NCBI GenBank assembly: GCA_000155435.1
Contig: DS990260.1
Coordinates: 2,334,547-2,398,546 of the forward strand
DNA length: 64,000 nucleotides
Source: Clostridiales bacterium 1_7_47FAA
Lineage (GTDB): Bacteria; Bacillota; Clostridia; Lachnospirales; Lachnospiraceae
Reading direction: 5' to 3'
The position numbers and the translations under genes are program-made. Every line of letters begins with the position of its first letter. The first letter of the stretch is position 1. Below the pieces are notes generated by a model that was not told the DNA's origin, made no database searches, and saw only the letters and a program-made list of their open reading frames with translations. Below are positions 26,094-34,201 of this stretch, in pieces.

Positions 26094-27216
26094 GGAAAAC
26101 CTCCTGATTGGTTTTATTCTGTTCATGTCTGTCTGTTAACTGTCTAAGGTGGACAGCCAGGTCCTCCCCATGCCATTGGTGGGGTCCTTCGCATATTTCA
26201 TGGATTACCAGGCCTGGCGCGTCCATCAGCCTGTATGCATTCCGTATAATGTCCACCTGCTCCGTGACATTGGCAATCCCACGCGGCCCGTTCAGCCTGT
26301 CGCCCCGGCAGGACTGGATAAGAAGGGGCCTTGGGGCAATCAGGCTGGCTATGTCCCCCATATCCAGGTGTTCCCAAAGATGGGGCACATAGTTGCAGGA
26401 ACAGTTCCGGTTCAGGGCCAGCAGCGCATCCCGGTATCCGTACATGTAGCCGCTGATCACAGCCAGGCTGACCCGCTCATCCATGGCTGACAGCCAGAGG
26501 GTCTGCATCCCTCCGCCTGAAAATCCCAGGCAGCTGACAGCCTCCGTATCCCATTCCCCGCGTTCCATAAGGTAATCCACAACGCGCATCAGATCCCAGG
26601 CCAGCATTCCGGCCACAGGGATTCCCAACGGCTCCCCCATATGGGCCAGGCGGTAACAGTCGCCCTTCATGGCGGCTGCCGCATCCCTGGTGTCCTCCAG
26701 GTCCTCGCGCCGTTCCCCGAAGCCGCGGCAGTCCGGACAGACCGCCACATACCCAAGCGCGGCAAGCTGATAGCCGTAGTCATAGTTATACTGCCGGATT
26801 TTATCCCGGATTGGCTTATAACCATCCAGTCCGGCCACTGAATATTTTCCGGCCCCATTATGCCCGGGCGGGCATAGGAAGGGACGGGAGGAGGGTCCGG
26901 CTCCCGGCGGCACCAGCACGAACATGGGCATCCATACATCCGGTTCCACCTGGATCCTTATGTGTTCCCGCCTGATTCCTCCGGGCAGCAGGAGCACATC
27001 CTCCAGAACCGGGGACAGGGCGCAGTCCTCCATCTTATCAAGCCCCAAAAGCCCGTGAAGAAGGGACCGAATCCCGGACCGCCACTGCTCAAATTCCTCC
27101 CTGGTATTTCCCCGGAAGGAATCCCTGCGGGCATACCTGTCAAACTTCCTTATCATGGAGGGAAGGGTGCCATAGCACTGTCCAATCACGGGCAGGCCGT
27201 TATTAGGGTCAGTCAT
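26086..27216 (-). CDS. alpha/beta-hydrolase, probable carbohydrate esterase
   Basis: 376 residues, no signal peptide. Alpha/beta-hydrolase of the large acetyl-esterase/dienelactone-hydrolase group: PPGHNGAGKYSVAGLDGY near the oxyanion region, the nucleophile elbow CLGFSGGGMQT with Ser233, an acidic residue in LLIQSCRGDRLNGP and the catalytic His in EGPHQWHG. Such cytoplasmic proteins in polysaccharide loci remove acetyl or methyl groups. Placed between tctA and GH28, it most likely deacetylates imported pectic oligomers; that substrate is inferred. Start and stop overlap both neighbours by 8 bp. Confidence 0.85.
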   Translation of the reverse strand: MTDPNNGLPVIGQCYGTLPSMIRKFDRYARRDSFRGNTREEFEQWRSGIRSLLHGLLGLDKMEDCALSPVLEDVLLLPGGIRREHIRIQVEPDVWMPMFVLVPPGAGPSSRPFLCPPGHNGAGKYSVAGLDGYKPIRDKIRQYNYDYGYQLAALGYVAVCPDCRGFGERREDLEDTRDAAAAMKGDCYRLAHMGEPLGIPVAGMLAWDLMRVVDYLMERGEWDTEAVSCLGFSGGGMQTLWLSAMDERVSLAVISGYMYGYRDALLALNRNCSCNYVPHLWEHLDMGDIASLIAPRPLLIQSCRGDRLNGPRGIANVTEQVDIIRNAYRLMDAPGLVIHEICEGPHQWHGEDLAVHLRQLTDRHEQNKTNQEVFHG

Positions 27217-28738
27217 CCTTTGCTTCGCCCCTGCCGGCAGCAGGTACTGCGGCCCCTGCTTTTTTCTTCTTCAGGTGCTCTGACAGAAGCGGCCATACAA
27301 CGCAGAATACGGAAACCAGCAGCAGGGCGCAGGAAAGCGGGCGGGTGAAAAACTCCTTATAACTGCCGTGGGCATAGCTGATGCCCTGGCGGAAATAACG
27401 CTCCAGCTTGCTGGACAGGATGAAGGCCAGCACCAGCGGGGAGGTGGGAAGTCCTGACATGCTCATGAAGATTGCCAGCAGGCACAGGGCAAGCATCACG
27501 TAAATGTTAAACATGGTATTGGAAATCCCGTATCCGCCGATGTAGCAGATGACCAGGATGACCGTGTACAGGTAATGGTAGGGAACCTTCAGTATGTAAG
27601 GGAACCACCGTTTCCCAATGATCTGTACGATGTAAGTCACGATTGCAGACACCATGACGCAGGCAAAGATCAGCATGGCCAGGTCAGGCTGTTCGGTCAT
27701 GAACAGGGGGCCTGCCTGAAGTCCGTGGATGGTCAGTCCTGCAATCAGCATTGCTGTAATGCCGTCGCCGGGGATTCCCAGGGCCATCATAGGGATGAGC
27801 GCCCCGCCAAGGGAGGCGTTGTTCGCTGTCTCAGAAGCCCACACACCGGCCGGATTTCCTTTTCCGAAGCTCTCCGGGTCCTTGCTGATGCTTTTTGCAT
27901 AACCATAGGCAACCATGTTGGAGATACCGGAGCCCATACCAGGAAGGAAGCCGATCCACAGGCCGGATACAAATGCAAATACAATGGTCTTGATATTCTG
28001 CAGGATATCCCTCAGGCCCACTCCCAGACCCTTCATGTCCACCATGTCGGCTTCCGGCATCTTTGCCTCGCCCCTGGCGGAGTCACGGATGATCTGGCAC
28101 ATTGCAAACATTCCTAACATCTGGGCAACCGTACTGATGCCGGAGCTTAAGTACACATTGCCAAAGGTGAAGCGGTTGGAACCATTAATCGGATCCATGC
28201 CGATGCAGCCCATCAGAAGACCGATTCCTGCCGCCATGATACCCTTGAAGATATTTCCCTTGGATAAGGAAGCAACCAGGGTGATGGCGCAGAAACACAG
28301 GGAGAAATACTCCCACGGCCCAAGGTGCAGGGCAAACTCGGCAATCACCGGGGAAAGCACGGTAGCCAGGGCCACGGAACCCACCGTTCCGATGAAGGAA
28401 GCCGTCATACCGATTCCCAGGGCTTTGCTGGCCTGCCCGTTCTTGGTCATGGGAAATCCGTCAAAGCAGGTGGCGATTGCGGACGACGACCCCGGGATAC
28501 CAATGAGCACAGCGGAAATGAATGTGCCGGACACGCCTCCAATCCAGATGGCAAGCAAAAGCACAAAGGAGGTCTCAGTGGGAAGGCCAAAGGTAACCGG
28601 AAGCAAAAGGGCAATGCCCAGGGTCGCGGAAAGTCCCGGAATGGCCCCGAACACGATTCCCAGGGAAACCATGGCAACAATCAGCAGCAGATTGATTGGC
28701 TGCAGGCAGACCATTAACGCACTTATATATTCTGTCAT
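27209..28738 (-). CDS. tripartite tricarboxylate transporter large permease, TctA family
   Basis: 509 residues with about twelve membrane segments. TctA signatures include the N-terminal GIVFGAIPGLSATLGIALLLPVTFGL and the second-half repeat GFLPGMGSGISNMVAYGYAK, plus ETANNASLGGALIPMMALGIPG. With TctB and the lipoprotein TctC it forms a secondary, ion-driven importer with a solute receptor. The family is known for citrate and other carboxylates; here the operon contains only pectin enzymes, so a galacturonate derivative or small oligouronide is the likely cargo. Overlaps the esterase start by 8 bp. Confidence 0.95.
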   Translation of the reverse strand: MTEYISALMVCLQPINLLLIVAMVSLGIVFGAIPGLSATLGIALLLPVTFGLPTETSFVLLLAIWIGGVSGTFISAVLIGIPGSSSAIATCFDGFPMTKNGQASKALGIGMTASFIGTVGSVALATVLSPVIAEFALHLGPWEYFSLCFCAITLVASLSKGNIFKGIMAAGIGLLMGCIGMDPINGSNRFTFGNVYLSSGISTVAQMLGMFAMCQIIRDSARGEAKMPEADMVDMKGLGVGLRDILQNIKTIVFAFVSGLWIGFLPGMGSGISNMVAYGYAKSISKDPESFGKGNPAGVWASETANNASLGGALIPMMALGIPGDGITAMLIAGLTIHGLQAGPLFMTEQPDLAMLIFACVMVSAIVTYIVQIIGKRWFPYILKVPYHYLYTVILVICYIGGYGISNTMFNIYVMLALCLLAIFMSMSGLPTSPLVLAFILSSKLERYFRQGISYAHGSYKEFFTRPLSCALLLVSVFCVVWPLLSEHLKKKKAGAAVPAAGRGEAKDD

Positions 28739-28759
28739 TTATCCTGTTCCTCCTTTTCC

Positions 28760-29227
28760 TTATTCAAACAGCCGCCCGGCCGGAAGCTTTACCTGGAAGC
28801 CAAACACGAACATGGCGTAAAGGCCTGCGGTTACCAGCACGGAAATGATGACTGCGGGAACGGGTTTCACCTTGCTGACACCCTTCAGGTCATAAATCAG
28901 GGCAAAGGTGGCAAAGGGCGTTGTCATAAGGAACCCAAGCCAGGTCATGGCAAAGGCATAGACAATCAGAAGCAGGTAGCTCTTGGTAATCTTCAGGGCG
29001 CCGCCCTTTGGAAAATACGGTTTCTCTTCCTTTGCGCGTTCCTTAATTCCCTTGATGATCAGTGCAATGGAACTCATTGCAATCAGTACGATTGCCACAT
29101 AGGGCAGAAGGCGCGGGCCTGGCTCCAGAAGCTTGGCTGGCTGCTTGATGGACTGGGTTGCTAACAGGAAGAACGCACACCCCAGAAGGCCCACAATGCC
29201 GGTAACTGTATCTCTGCGCATTTTCAT
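28760..29227 (-). CDS. tripartite tricarboxylate transporter small permease, TctB family
   Basis: 155 residues, four membrane segments, normal for TctB. The N-terminal DTVTGIVGLLGCAFFLLATQS and the loop with PGPRLLPYVAIVLI are typical of the family. It lies 21 bp upstream of tctA and 96 bp downstream of tctC; a hairpin at 29252-29277 separates it from tctC. Confidence 0.9.
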   Translation of the reverse strand: MKMRRDTVTGIVGLLGCAFFLLATQSIKQPAKLLEPGPRLLPYVAIVLIAMSSIALIIKGIKERAKEEKPYFPKGGALKITKSYLLLIVYAFAMTWLGFLMTTPFATFALIYDLKGVSKVKPVPAVIISVLVTAGLYAMFVFGFQVKLPAGRLFE

Positions 29228-29251
29228 GGATAATTCCCCTTTCTTTTAAAA

Positions 29252-29277
29252 TGTCCCGGGAGGTTTCTCCCAGGACA
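29252..29277 (-). terminator. leaky terminator or stabilising hairpin between tctC and tctB
   Basis: On the minus strand TGTCCTGGGAG pairs with CTCCCGGGACA (one weak pair) around a short AAAC-type loop, followed by TTTTAAAAG. The U run is short, so partial termination or protection of the tctC transcript is likely. It would yield more binding protein than permease. Confidence 0.6.
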
Positions 29278-29323
29278 TCCGGTAAATCGTTACGTATCTA
29301 TGTACTGCCTGAACATGACAGGC

Positions 29324-30406
29324 CTACTCCTGGACAAACATATCCAGTTCCTTGGCAATCTCCACAAACTGGGCATACTCCCCATCGTGGATTTCCTTGG
29401 ATTCAGCAAGGTCATGCCATCCCGGGATATTACCGATACCTGCAATACCGGCGCTTACAGTCTCATCCTCGCAGACAGCCTTCATGGCGGCGTTCATGTC
29501 TGCAACCATGGTCTCATCCATGCCGGCCGGTCCCAGGAGGTAGTGGTAAATGGACATTACGCAGTCATCAAAGCCCTGTTCCTGAAGGGTCTTATAGTTG
29601 TCCGGCAGCGCTTCCGGATACTTGGAAATAGTGGTCCCGTCAGAGGATACGGTGCCGATTACCTTCAGCTTGCCCGCTTTCTCATATTCCTGTGCATTAC
29701 CAACGCCTACAACACCGATGTCAATGAACCCTCCTGCCAGGTTGGTCAGACGGTCGGACTCGGATGCACACTCAACGGAATTAAGCTCGATACCGGTGGT
29801 GGAGGTCAGCATACCAAAGAGGAAGGTGTTGGCGCCAGCCGCAGGCATACCTGCGTTCAGCTCGCCCGGATGTGCCTTTGCATACTCAACAAATCCAGCG
29901 AAATCATCATATGGGGCGTCGGCCGGTACCGCCAGGGTTGAGAAGCCATTGTCCTGCAGGCAGGCAATCAGGGTGAAATCTTTCATCGGGTTGACCTCGG
30001 CGTTGCCTGTTATGTACTGGATGTTCAGGGCTGAGGTGGCAACGGTCAGGGTTGTGCCGTCCGGTTTAGCCGTGGCAACGGTCTGATGGCCGATGGTGTT
30101 GCTGTCATAGTTGGTAACGGTTGTCTTCAGGCCGTAAATCCGGTTCAGCCCTTCGCTGTAATAACGGATGCCAAGATCGGAGCCGCCGCCTGCCTTGCCA
30201 GGCACAACCAGGGTAATGGTTTCCTTTTTAGGAAATCCGATGTCATCTCCTGATGCTGCTGCTTCATTCCCAGCGCCGCCGTCCGCCGTGGTGGTGGCTG
30301 CCGCCGTGGTATCACCTGTGCCGGTTTTGCTGCCGCAGGCAGTCATTCCCAGTACTGCTGCTGCCATAACCCCTGTCATTAAGAAACGATACATACTCTT
30401 TTTCAT
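29324..30406 (-). CDS. tripartite tricarboxylate transporter substrate-binding lipoprotein, TctC family
   Basis: 360 residues. Lipobox GMTAC (Cys24) is followed by a Thr/Ala-rich linker and the TctC fold: KKETITLVVPGKAGGGSDLG, the ligand-loop region NYDSNTIGHQTVATAKPDG, AYAKAHPGELNAGMPAAGAN and GGFIDIGVVGVGNAQEYE. First gene of the pectin run, with its own promoter at 30560-30588 and AAGGAG upstream of the ATG. The tandem LysR gene is divergent and is the obvious regulator. Confidence 0.95.
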   Translation of the reverse strand: MKKSMYRFLMTGVMAAAVLGMTACGSKTGTGDTTAAATTTADGGAGNEAAASGDDIGFPKKETITLVVPGKAGGGSDLGIRYYSEGLNRIYGLKTTVTNYDSNTIGHQTVATAKPDGTTLTVATSALNIQYITGNAEVNPMKDFTLIACLQDNGFSTLAVPADAPYDDFAGFVEYAKAHPGELNAGMPAAGANTFLFGMLTSTTGIELNSVECASESDRLTNLAGGFIDIGVVGVGNAQEYEKAGKLKVIGTVSSDGTTISKYPEALPDNYKTLQEQGFDDCVMSIYHYLLGPAGMDETMVADMNAAMKAVCEDETVSAGIAGIGNIPGWHDLAESKEIHDGEYAQFVEIAKELDMFVQE

Positions 30407-30559
30407 AACGTTTTTCTCCTTTTATTCCACTTTTTAGGCAGACTTATCCCGCCTGATTTTAAGAACTGACTCTCAACACACCGCCTGGAAGAAACTGGAT
30501 ATATAGGGAAATATTGTATAATCTGTCTGTTTTTAACCCTTCGTGTGTTTACATTTTGT

Positions 30560-30588
30560 ATTATATAGTATTTATAAAGATTTTACAA
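30560..30588 (-). promoter_or_regulatory. sigma-A promoter of the tctC operon
   Basis: Minus-strand TTGTAA (30583-30588), 17-bp spacer, perfect TATAAT (30560-30565). The leader is about 147 nt. The intergenic region 30407-30778 is otherwise AT-rich, as expected for a divergent LysR-controlled promoter. Confidence 0.75.
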
Positions 30589-30643
30589 AGCAGATTTAAT
30601 TATAGCTTTCATACCACTTTGGTTATAGTAAAACTTTTTCTTC

Positions 30644-30671
30644 TTGACACTCCGCCAAAATCATATATGAT
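30644..30671 (+). promoter_or_regulatory. sigma-A promoter of the tandem LysR gene
   Basis: TTGACA (30644-30649), 16-bp spacer, TATGAT (30666-30671). The -10 lies inside the first of three direct repeats that continue downstream. Confidence 0.75.
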
Positions 30672-30754
30672 GGAAATAAATCCTGACATGCAGTTTATGA
30701 TGGAAATGAATCCTGCATATGTAGTTTATGATGGAAATAAATCCTGCACATGCC
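30664..30754 (+). repeat. three 30/31-bp direct repeats in the leader of the tandem LysR gene
   Basis: Copies begin near 30664, 30694 and 30725, each containing TATGATGGAAATAAATCCTG or a one-base variant followed by an ACATGCAG-like end. The period is 30 then 31 bp, about three helical turns. Each copy repeats the TATGAT of the promoter -10. They may be regulator-binding iterons or an expanded repeat. Confidence 0.85.
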
Positions 30755-30778
30755 GTTACGGACCGAAAGGAGGCAGCC

Positions 30779-32773
30779 ATGACCACGCGCCAGCTTTATT
30801 ACCTTGTTACCATTGCCGACCTGGGAAGCCTTTCCAGCGCAGCCCAGGTGCTGGGGATCTCACAGCCCGCACTGAGCAAGTTCCTGACTGAGTATGAAGC
30901 ATCCCTGGGCTTTCTTATATTCCTCCGGTATCACCGCCATCTGACCCCCACTTCCGTGGGCAGGTACGTCATAGACTGCGCCCAGAAGATCCTGGACGAG
31001 CAGACCCGTATGCTGCAGATGCTCCGCGCCGTGACGGACAGCAACCACGCCCGCATACGCCTGGCCACCGCGCCCAACCGGGGCGCCATTATCTACAGCC
31101 GTATCTATAACCAGTTTTCACACCGTTACCCGGACATCTCCCTGACGCTGACCGAGCTTTATGCCCGGGACCAGCCGGGGGCCATCCTCCATGGACAGAT
31201 TGACCTGGCCATCGGTTCAGGCAGGGATTCCGATAAGGTGACGGACCTTCCCATTGCCTATGAGGAACTGCTGGTATCCCTTCCGGTCTCCCATCCCCTG
31301 GCAACGGCGGAGAAAATCCGCCTGTCCGACCTCAGGGATACCCCCTTTGTACTACAGGGGCCCAGGCACAGTATCCGTATCCTGGCAGAAGAGCTTTTTC
31401 AGGAAGCCGGATTTAGTCCGGTGGTAACCTTTGAATCCAACGACGTCATCCTGGTGGACTCCATGCTGCACCAGGCCGTGGGAGTGGGGCTGGTGTCCCA
31501 GGCCCATGTGTTTCCATGTGAGGAGCTGGTTTACCGCTCCCTGGACCCTCCCATCCACCAGACCCTTCATATCCGCTATCCCCTGGGGCATACCCTGACA
31601 GAACCGGAACGCTATCTTGCAGGCCTTCTGATCCATGAGCGGTTATCCGATTCCCGCTACAAGGCCATCCCCTCTGCCGGGGCAGAGGAGCTTCTCAGGA
31701 TGGTGGACCAGGACAGCCAGCCAGCGGCCGACGTCATTTCCCCGTCCCAGGCAGCCATCCGCGCCCACACAGCCCACTATACTGCCCCGGAGCTTAACCT
31801 GAACACCCAGCTTCTCAAGTACGTCATCGCCATTGTGGACGAGAAGAGCCTGACAAGGGCAGCGGAAAAATACTTCCTTACCCAGCCAGCCCTGTCCCGC
31901 CATCTGCACAACGTGGAGGGCATGCTGTGCGCCCAGTTATTCACCCGGGTGCATAACCGTCTTAAACCCACTAATGCAGGTAAGGTATTTGTCAACTTCG
32001 CCCGTAACATACTTCAGATTGAGGCTGAGATGACGGCCCATATCCATGCGTACCAGACCGGACATGGAGGCGGTATCTACCTTCACTGCGACCCAGGGCT
32101 GTCCGGCATCCTGCACAGCCAGGTGGCGGACAGCTTCAGCAAACTCCATCCGGATGTCAACCTGTACATAATAGAAAGCGGCCGCGAAACCGCCCAGGAA
32201 GCCCTGCTCAATGCATCGGCGGACTTCGGCCTTTACTTTTCCTGCGAGGAGGAGCATCCAATCCTGGACAGCCGGATCCTGGACGAGGATGAGCTGGTGT
32301 ACTGTTTTGGGACAGAGGATGAGCTGGTATGCTGTTTTGGGACAGAGGATGAGCTGGTACGCTGTTTTGGGACAGAGGATTGCCCCGACCCGGTGCAGGA
32401 TATCCGGGTCCCTATTCCGGTTTCCACGGCCATGCAGCCCCGCCGGATCATGCTCGCGCCTCAGGACAGCGCCCTTCGCATGGAGCAGGACCGCCTCCTG
32501 GGGGAGTGGCCCGGACGGCCTGGAGCGGTTGTGTGCGAGGCCCGGCCGGATATCCTGCGGACCCTGTCCGTGTGCGGTGCCGCCGCCACCATACTTCCAG
32601 CCCGTTCCCTGGGACAGGAGGCATTGTCCCGGTGCAGGTCCTTTGAGGAACCGCAGAATTATTATCTGCTGCTGGTCCATCACCCGGGACGCAACCTCCC
32701 GGCCTTTGTAAAGGACCTGGTCCGGCTGCTGAATGATACATTTGAAACTTATTTTTCCAACCATGACCAATGA
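30779..32773 (+). CDS. tandem LysR-type regulator: two complete LTTR units in one protein
   Basis: 664 residues from the ATG at 30779 (AAAGGAGG seven bases upstream). Unit 1 (about 1-300) has the HTH TTRQLYYLVTIADLG, SSAAQVLGISQPALSKFL and an effector domain. A linker of about 40 residues leads to unit 2 (about 341-664), with a second HTH, LLKYVIAIVDEKSLTRAAEK and FLTQPALSRHLHNVEG, and a second effector domain. Ordinary LysR proteins are about 300 residues and act as tetramers. Unit 2 contains three copies of a decapeptide (EDELVYCFGT type). Divergent from tctC and followed at 14 bp by the enolase-type gene. Expected to control both flanks. The whole stretch is one open frame. Confidence 0.93.
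   Translation: MTTRQLYYLVTIADLGSLSSAAQVLGISQPALSKFLTEYEASLGFLIFLRYHRHLTPTSVGRYVIDCAQKILDEQTRMLQMLRAVTDSNHARIRLATAPNRGAIIYSRIYNQFSHRYPDISLTLTELYARDQPGAILHGQIDLAIGSGRDSDKVTDLPIAYEELLVSLPVSHPLATAEKIRLSDLRDTPFVLQGPRHSIRILAEELFQEAGFSPVVTFESNDVILVDSMLHQAVGVGLVSQAHVFPCEELVYRSLDPPIHQTLHIRYPLGHTLTEPERYLAGLLIHERLSDSRYKAIPSAGAEELLRMVDQDSQPAADVISPSQAAIRAHTAHYTAPELNLNTQLLKYVIAIVDEKSLTRAAEKYFLTQPALSRHLHNVEGMLCAQLFTRVHNRLKPTNAGKVFVNFARNILQIEAEMTAHIHAYQTGHGGGIYLHCDPGLSGILHSQVADSFSKLHPDVNLYIIESGRETAQEALLNASADFGLYFSCEEEHPILDSRILDEDELVYCFGTEDELVCCFGTEDELVRCFGTEDCPDPVQDIRVPIPVSTAMQPRRIMLAPQDSALRMEQDRLLGEWPGRPGAVVCEARPDILRTLSVCGAAATILPARSLGQEALSRCRSFEEPQNYYLLLVHHPGRNLPAFVKDLVRLLNDTFETYFSNHDQ
32285..32380. repeat. 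three 30-bp tandem repeats in the second LysR unit
   Basis: Units at 32285, 32315 and 32345 start GAGGATGAGCTGGT and end CTGTTTTGGGACA; a fourth partial unit is GAGGAT. They differ at only two positions, so the duplication looks recent. Each adds ten residues (EDELVxCFGT) to the effector domain. Confidence 0.97.
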
Positions 32774-32787
32774 TAACAAGGAGGCCC

Positions 32788-33933
32788 ATGATGAACCAGT
32801 TATTCTGTCACCCCGAAACCATTACAATCAAGAAAGCAGTGTACTACGACATTGCCCCCATCCCCTTGCCCACGCCGTTTAAGGACGGCACCGGCGGCGT
32901 ACGGCATGCCTCCTTTTTCAAAGGCTGGATGAAGATATATGATGAGGACGGCTTCTGCGGGCAGGGACCGGCCGGCCCTTTGATGACCGACTTCTTCCTT
33001 CCCAGGATGTTGAACGCCCCCGGGAAATCCAATGGGGAATGGATGGAATATTTCTGGTGGGAAATCCGCAATTTCGGCTATCAAAGCCCCTATATTCCTG
33101 AAATGACCAACCTGGACTGGCTGCTTTTAGACCTTCTGGCCAACCGCGCAGGGCTGCCCCTGCACCGCTTCCTGGGAGCTGACCGGGACTGGGCCTGCGT
33201 GTATAAAGGGGGCGGTTCCGTCCTTCTAAGCGACGAGGCGCTGATTTCGGACCTGCAGCGTTTCAAGGACGAGGGGTATAAAACCACGAAATTCAAAATC
33301 GGCGGCAGCGGCCCTGACTTCTCCCAAGACATACGCCGTCTTGAAAAGGCCCGCCAGGCGCTGGGGGACGGTTTTGGGATTGCAGTGGATGCCAACCAGG
33401 CCTGGGACGCCAAAACAGCCTTTGCCTTTGCAAAAGAAGCAGCCCCCTTGGGCGTGGCATGGCTGGAGGAGCCGGTCCACGCCTATGACATGGATGCCTT
33501 AAGGGAGCTTCGGGACCTGTTAGACGAGGCCGGGATTGCCATGGAGATTGCCATGGGCGAATCCGTGCGCAGCTACCACACCCATGTGGCCTACGCGGAA
33601 CATGGCGTGGACCACCTGCAGCCCGCCCGCCTTTACTGCATCGCGGAAAACATGCGGGTCCGGGAATACGCCCGCCGGCACGGGTGCCGGATCTCCACCG
33701 GGGGATTTACCTTCCAGAACGCTGCCCTGGGAGCGCTTTACTCAGAGGACGAACTGTTAGAATACCACCAGCCCCTCAACGAAGTGCTGGTCCCCTACTT
33801 CAGCCTTGTATCCGAAATGAAGGACGGGCGCTTCTATCTGCCCGATGTCCCAGGACTTCCGGTGCATCTGGATTTTGAACGTCTGGAACGGGACGGGCTG
33901 CTGAGAGGGATACAGTTTTACTACCATAAATGA
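32788..33933 (+). CDS. enolase-superfamily enzyme, mandelate racemase/muconate lactonizing type
   Basis: 381 residues from the ATG preceded by AAGGAGG. The capping domain is followed by a TIM barrel with a lysine in TTKFKIGG and metal ligands in GIAVDANQAWD, AWLEEPVHAYD and EIAMGES; the C-terminal GCRISTGGFTFQN contributes the late active-site region. Members dehydrate or cycloisomerise sugar acids. Between a pectin-operon regulator and its terminator, it is probably a uronate or aldarate-derived acid dehydratase or lactone cycloisomerase. The precise substrate is not deducible. Confidence 0.88.
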   Translation: MMNQLFCHPETITIKKAVYYDIAPIPLPTPFKDGTGGVRHASFFKGWMKIYDEDGFCGQGPAGPLMTDFFLPRMLNAPGKSNGEWMEYFWWEIRNFGYQSPYIPEMTNLDWLLLDLLANRAGLPLHRFLGADRDWACVYKGGGSVLLSDEALISDLQRFKDEGYKTTKFKIGGSGPDFSQDIRRLEKARQALGDGFGIAVDANQAWDAKTAFAFAKEAAPLGVAWLEEPVHAYDMDALRELRDLLDEAGIAMEIAMGESVRSYHTHVAYAEHGVDHLQPARLYCIAENMRVREYARRHGCRISTGGFTFQNAALGALYSEDELLEYHQPLNEVLVPYFSLVSEMKDGRFYLPDVPGLPVHLDFERLERDGLLRGIQFYYHK

Positions 33934-33973
33934 TAAAAATACATTGACATATGTTTTTCTTTGGGATATAGAA

Positions 33974-34016
33974 CCCCCCTTTCACCAGACAGTTCAGCCT
34001 GATGAAGGGGGCATTT
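33974..34016 (+). terminator. intrinsic terminator of the LysR-enolase operon
   Basis: CCCCCTTTCACCAG-type arm (33974-33987) pairs with CTGATGAAGGGGG (33999-34011) around an AGTTCA-containing loop, followed by CATTTTCATTT. It starts about 40 bp past the stop codon. Confidence 0.8.
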
Positions 34017-34023
34017 TCATTTC

Positions 34024-34082
34024 AGGGACGTGTTTAAAACCTGCTATCTGGCGTCTGTGCATCCCACATTCCAGGAGAATTT
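34024..34082. repeat. diverged half copy of the 162-bp inverted-repeat element
   Basis: AGGGACGTGTTTAAAACCTG and the following 40 bp (CTGTGCATCCCACATT...GGAGA) align with the left half of the element at 52909 (AGGGCGTGTTTGAAAATTGC...CTGTGCGTCCCACTTT...GGAGA). The right half is absent. It lies between a terminator and the promoter of the next gene. Confidence 0.6.
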
Positions 34083-34093
34083 AAGGCTTTTTA

Positions 34094-34122
34094 TTGTACT
34101 CTCAGGCATTTTACATTATAAT
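34094..34122 (+). promoter_or_regulatory. sigma-A promoter of the solute-binding protein / hybrid kinase pair
   Basis: TTGTAC (34094-34099), 17-bp spacer, TATAAT (34117-34122). Leader of about 70 nt. Confidence 0.75.
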
Positions 34123-34201
34123 GGAAAATAATAGACTTTTTGTCAATATGTAACCCGGACAAAAAGGCACAGGATCTGAAGGCTGTCAATGAGGAAATAT
34201 C

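Noticed and set aside
32285-32380. Assembly artefact as explanation of the triplicated 30-mer
   Set aside because: The copies differ at two positions each and keep the frame, so a real duplication is likelier; long reads could still test it.
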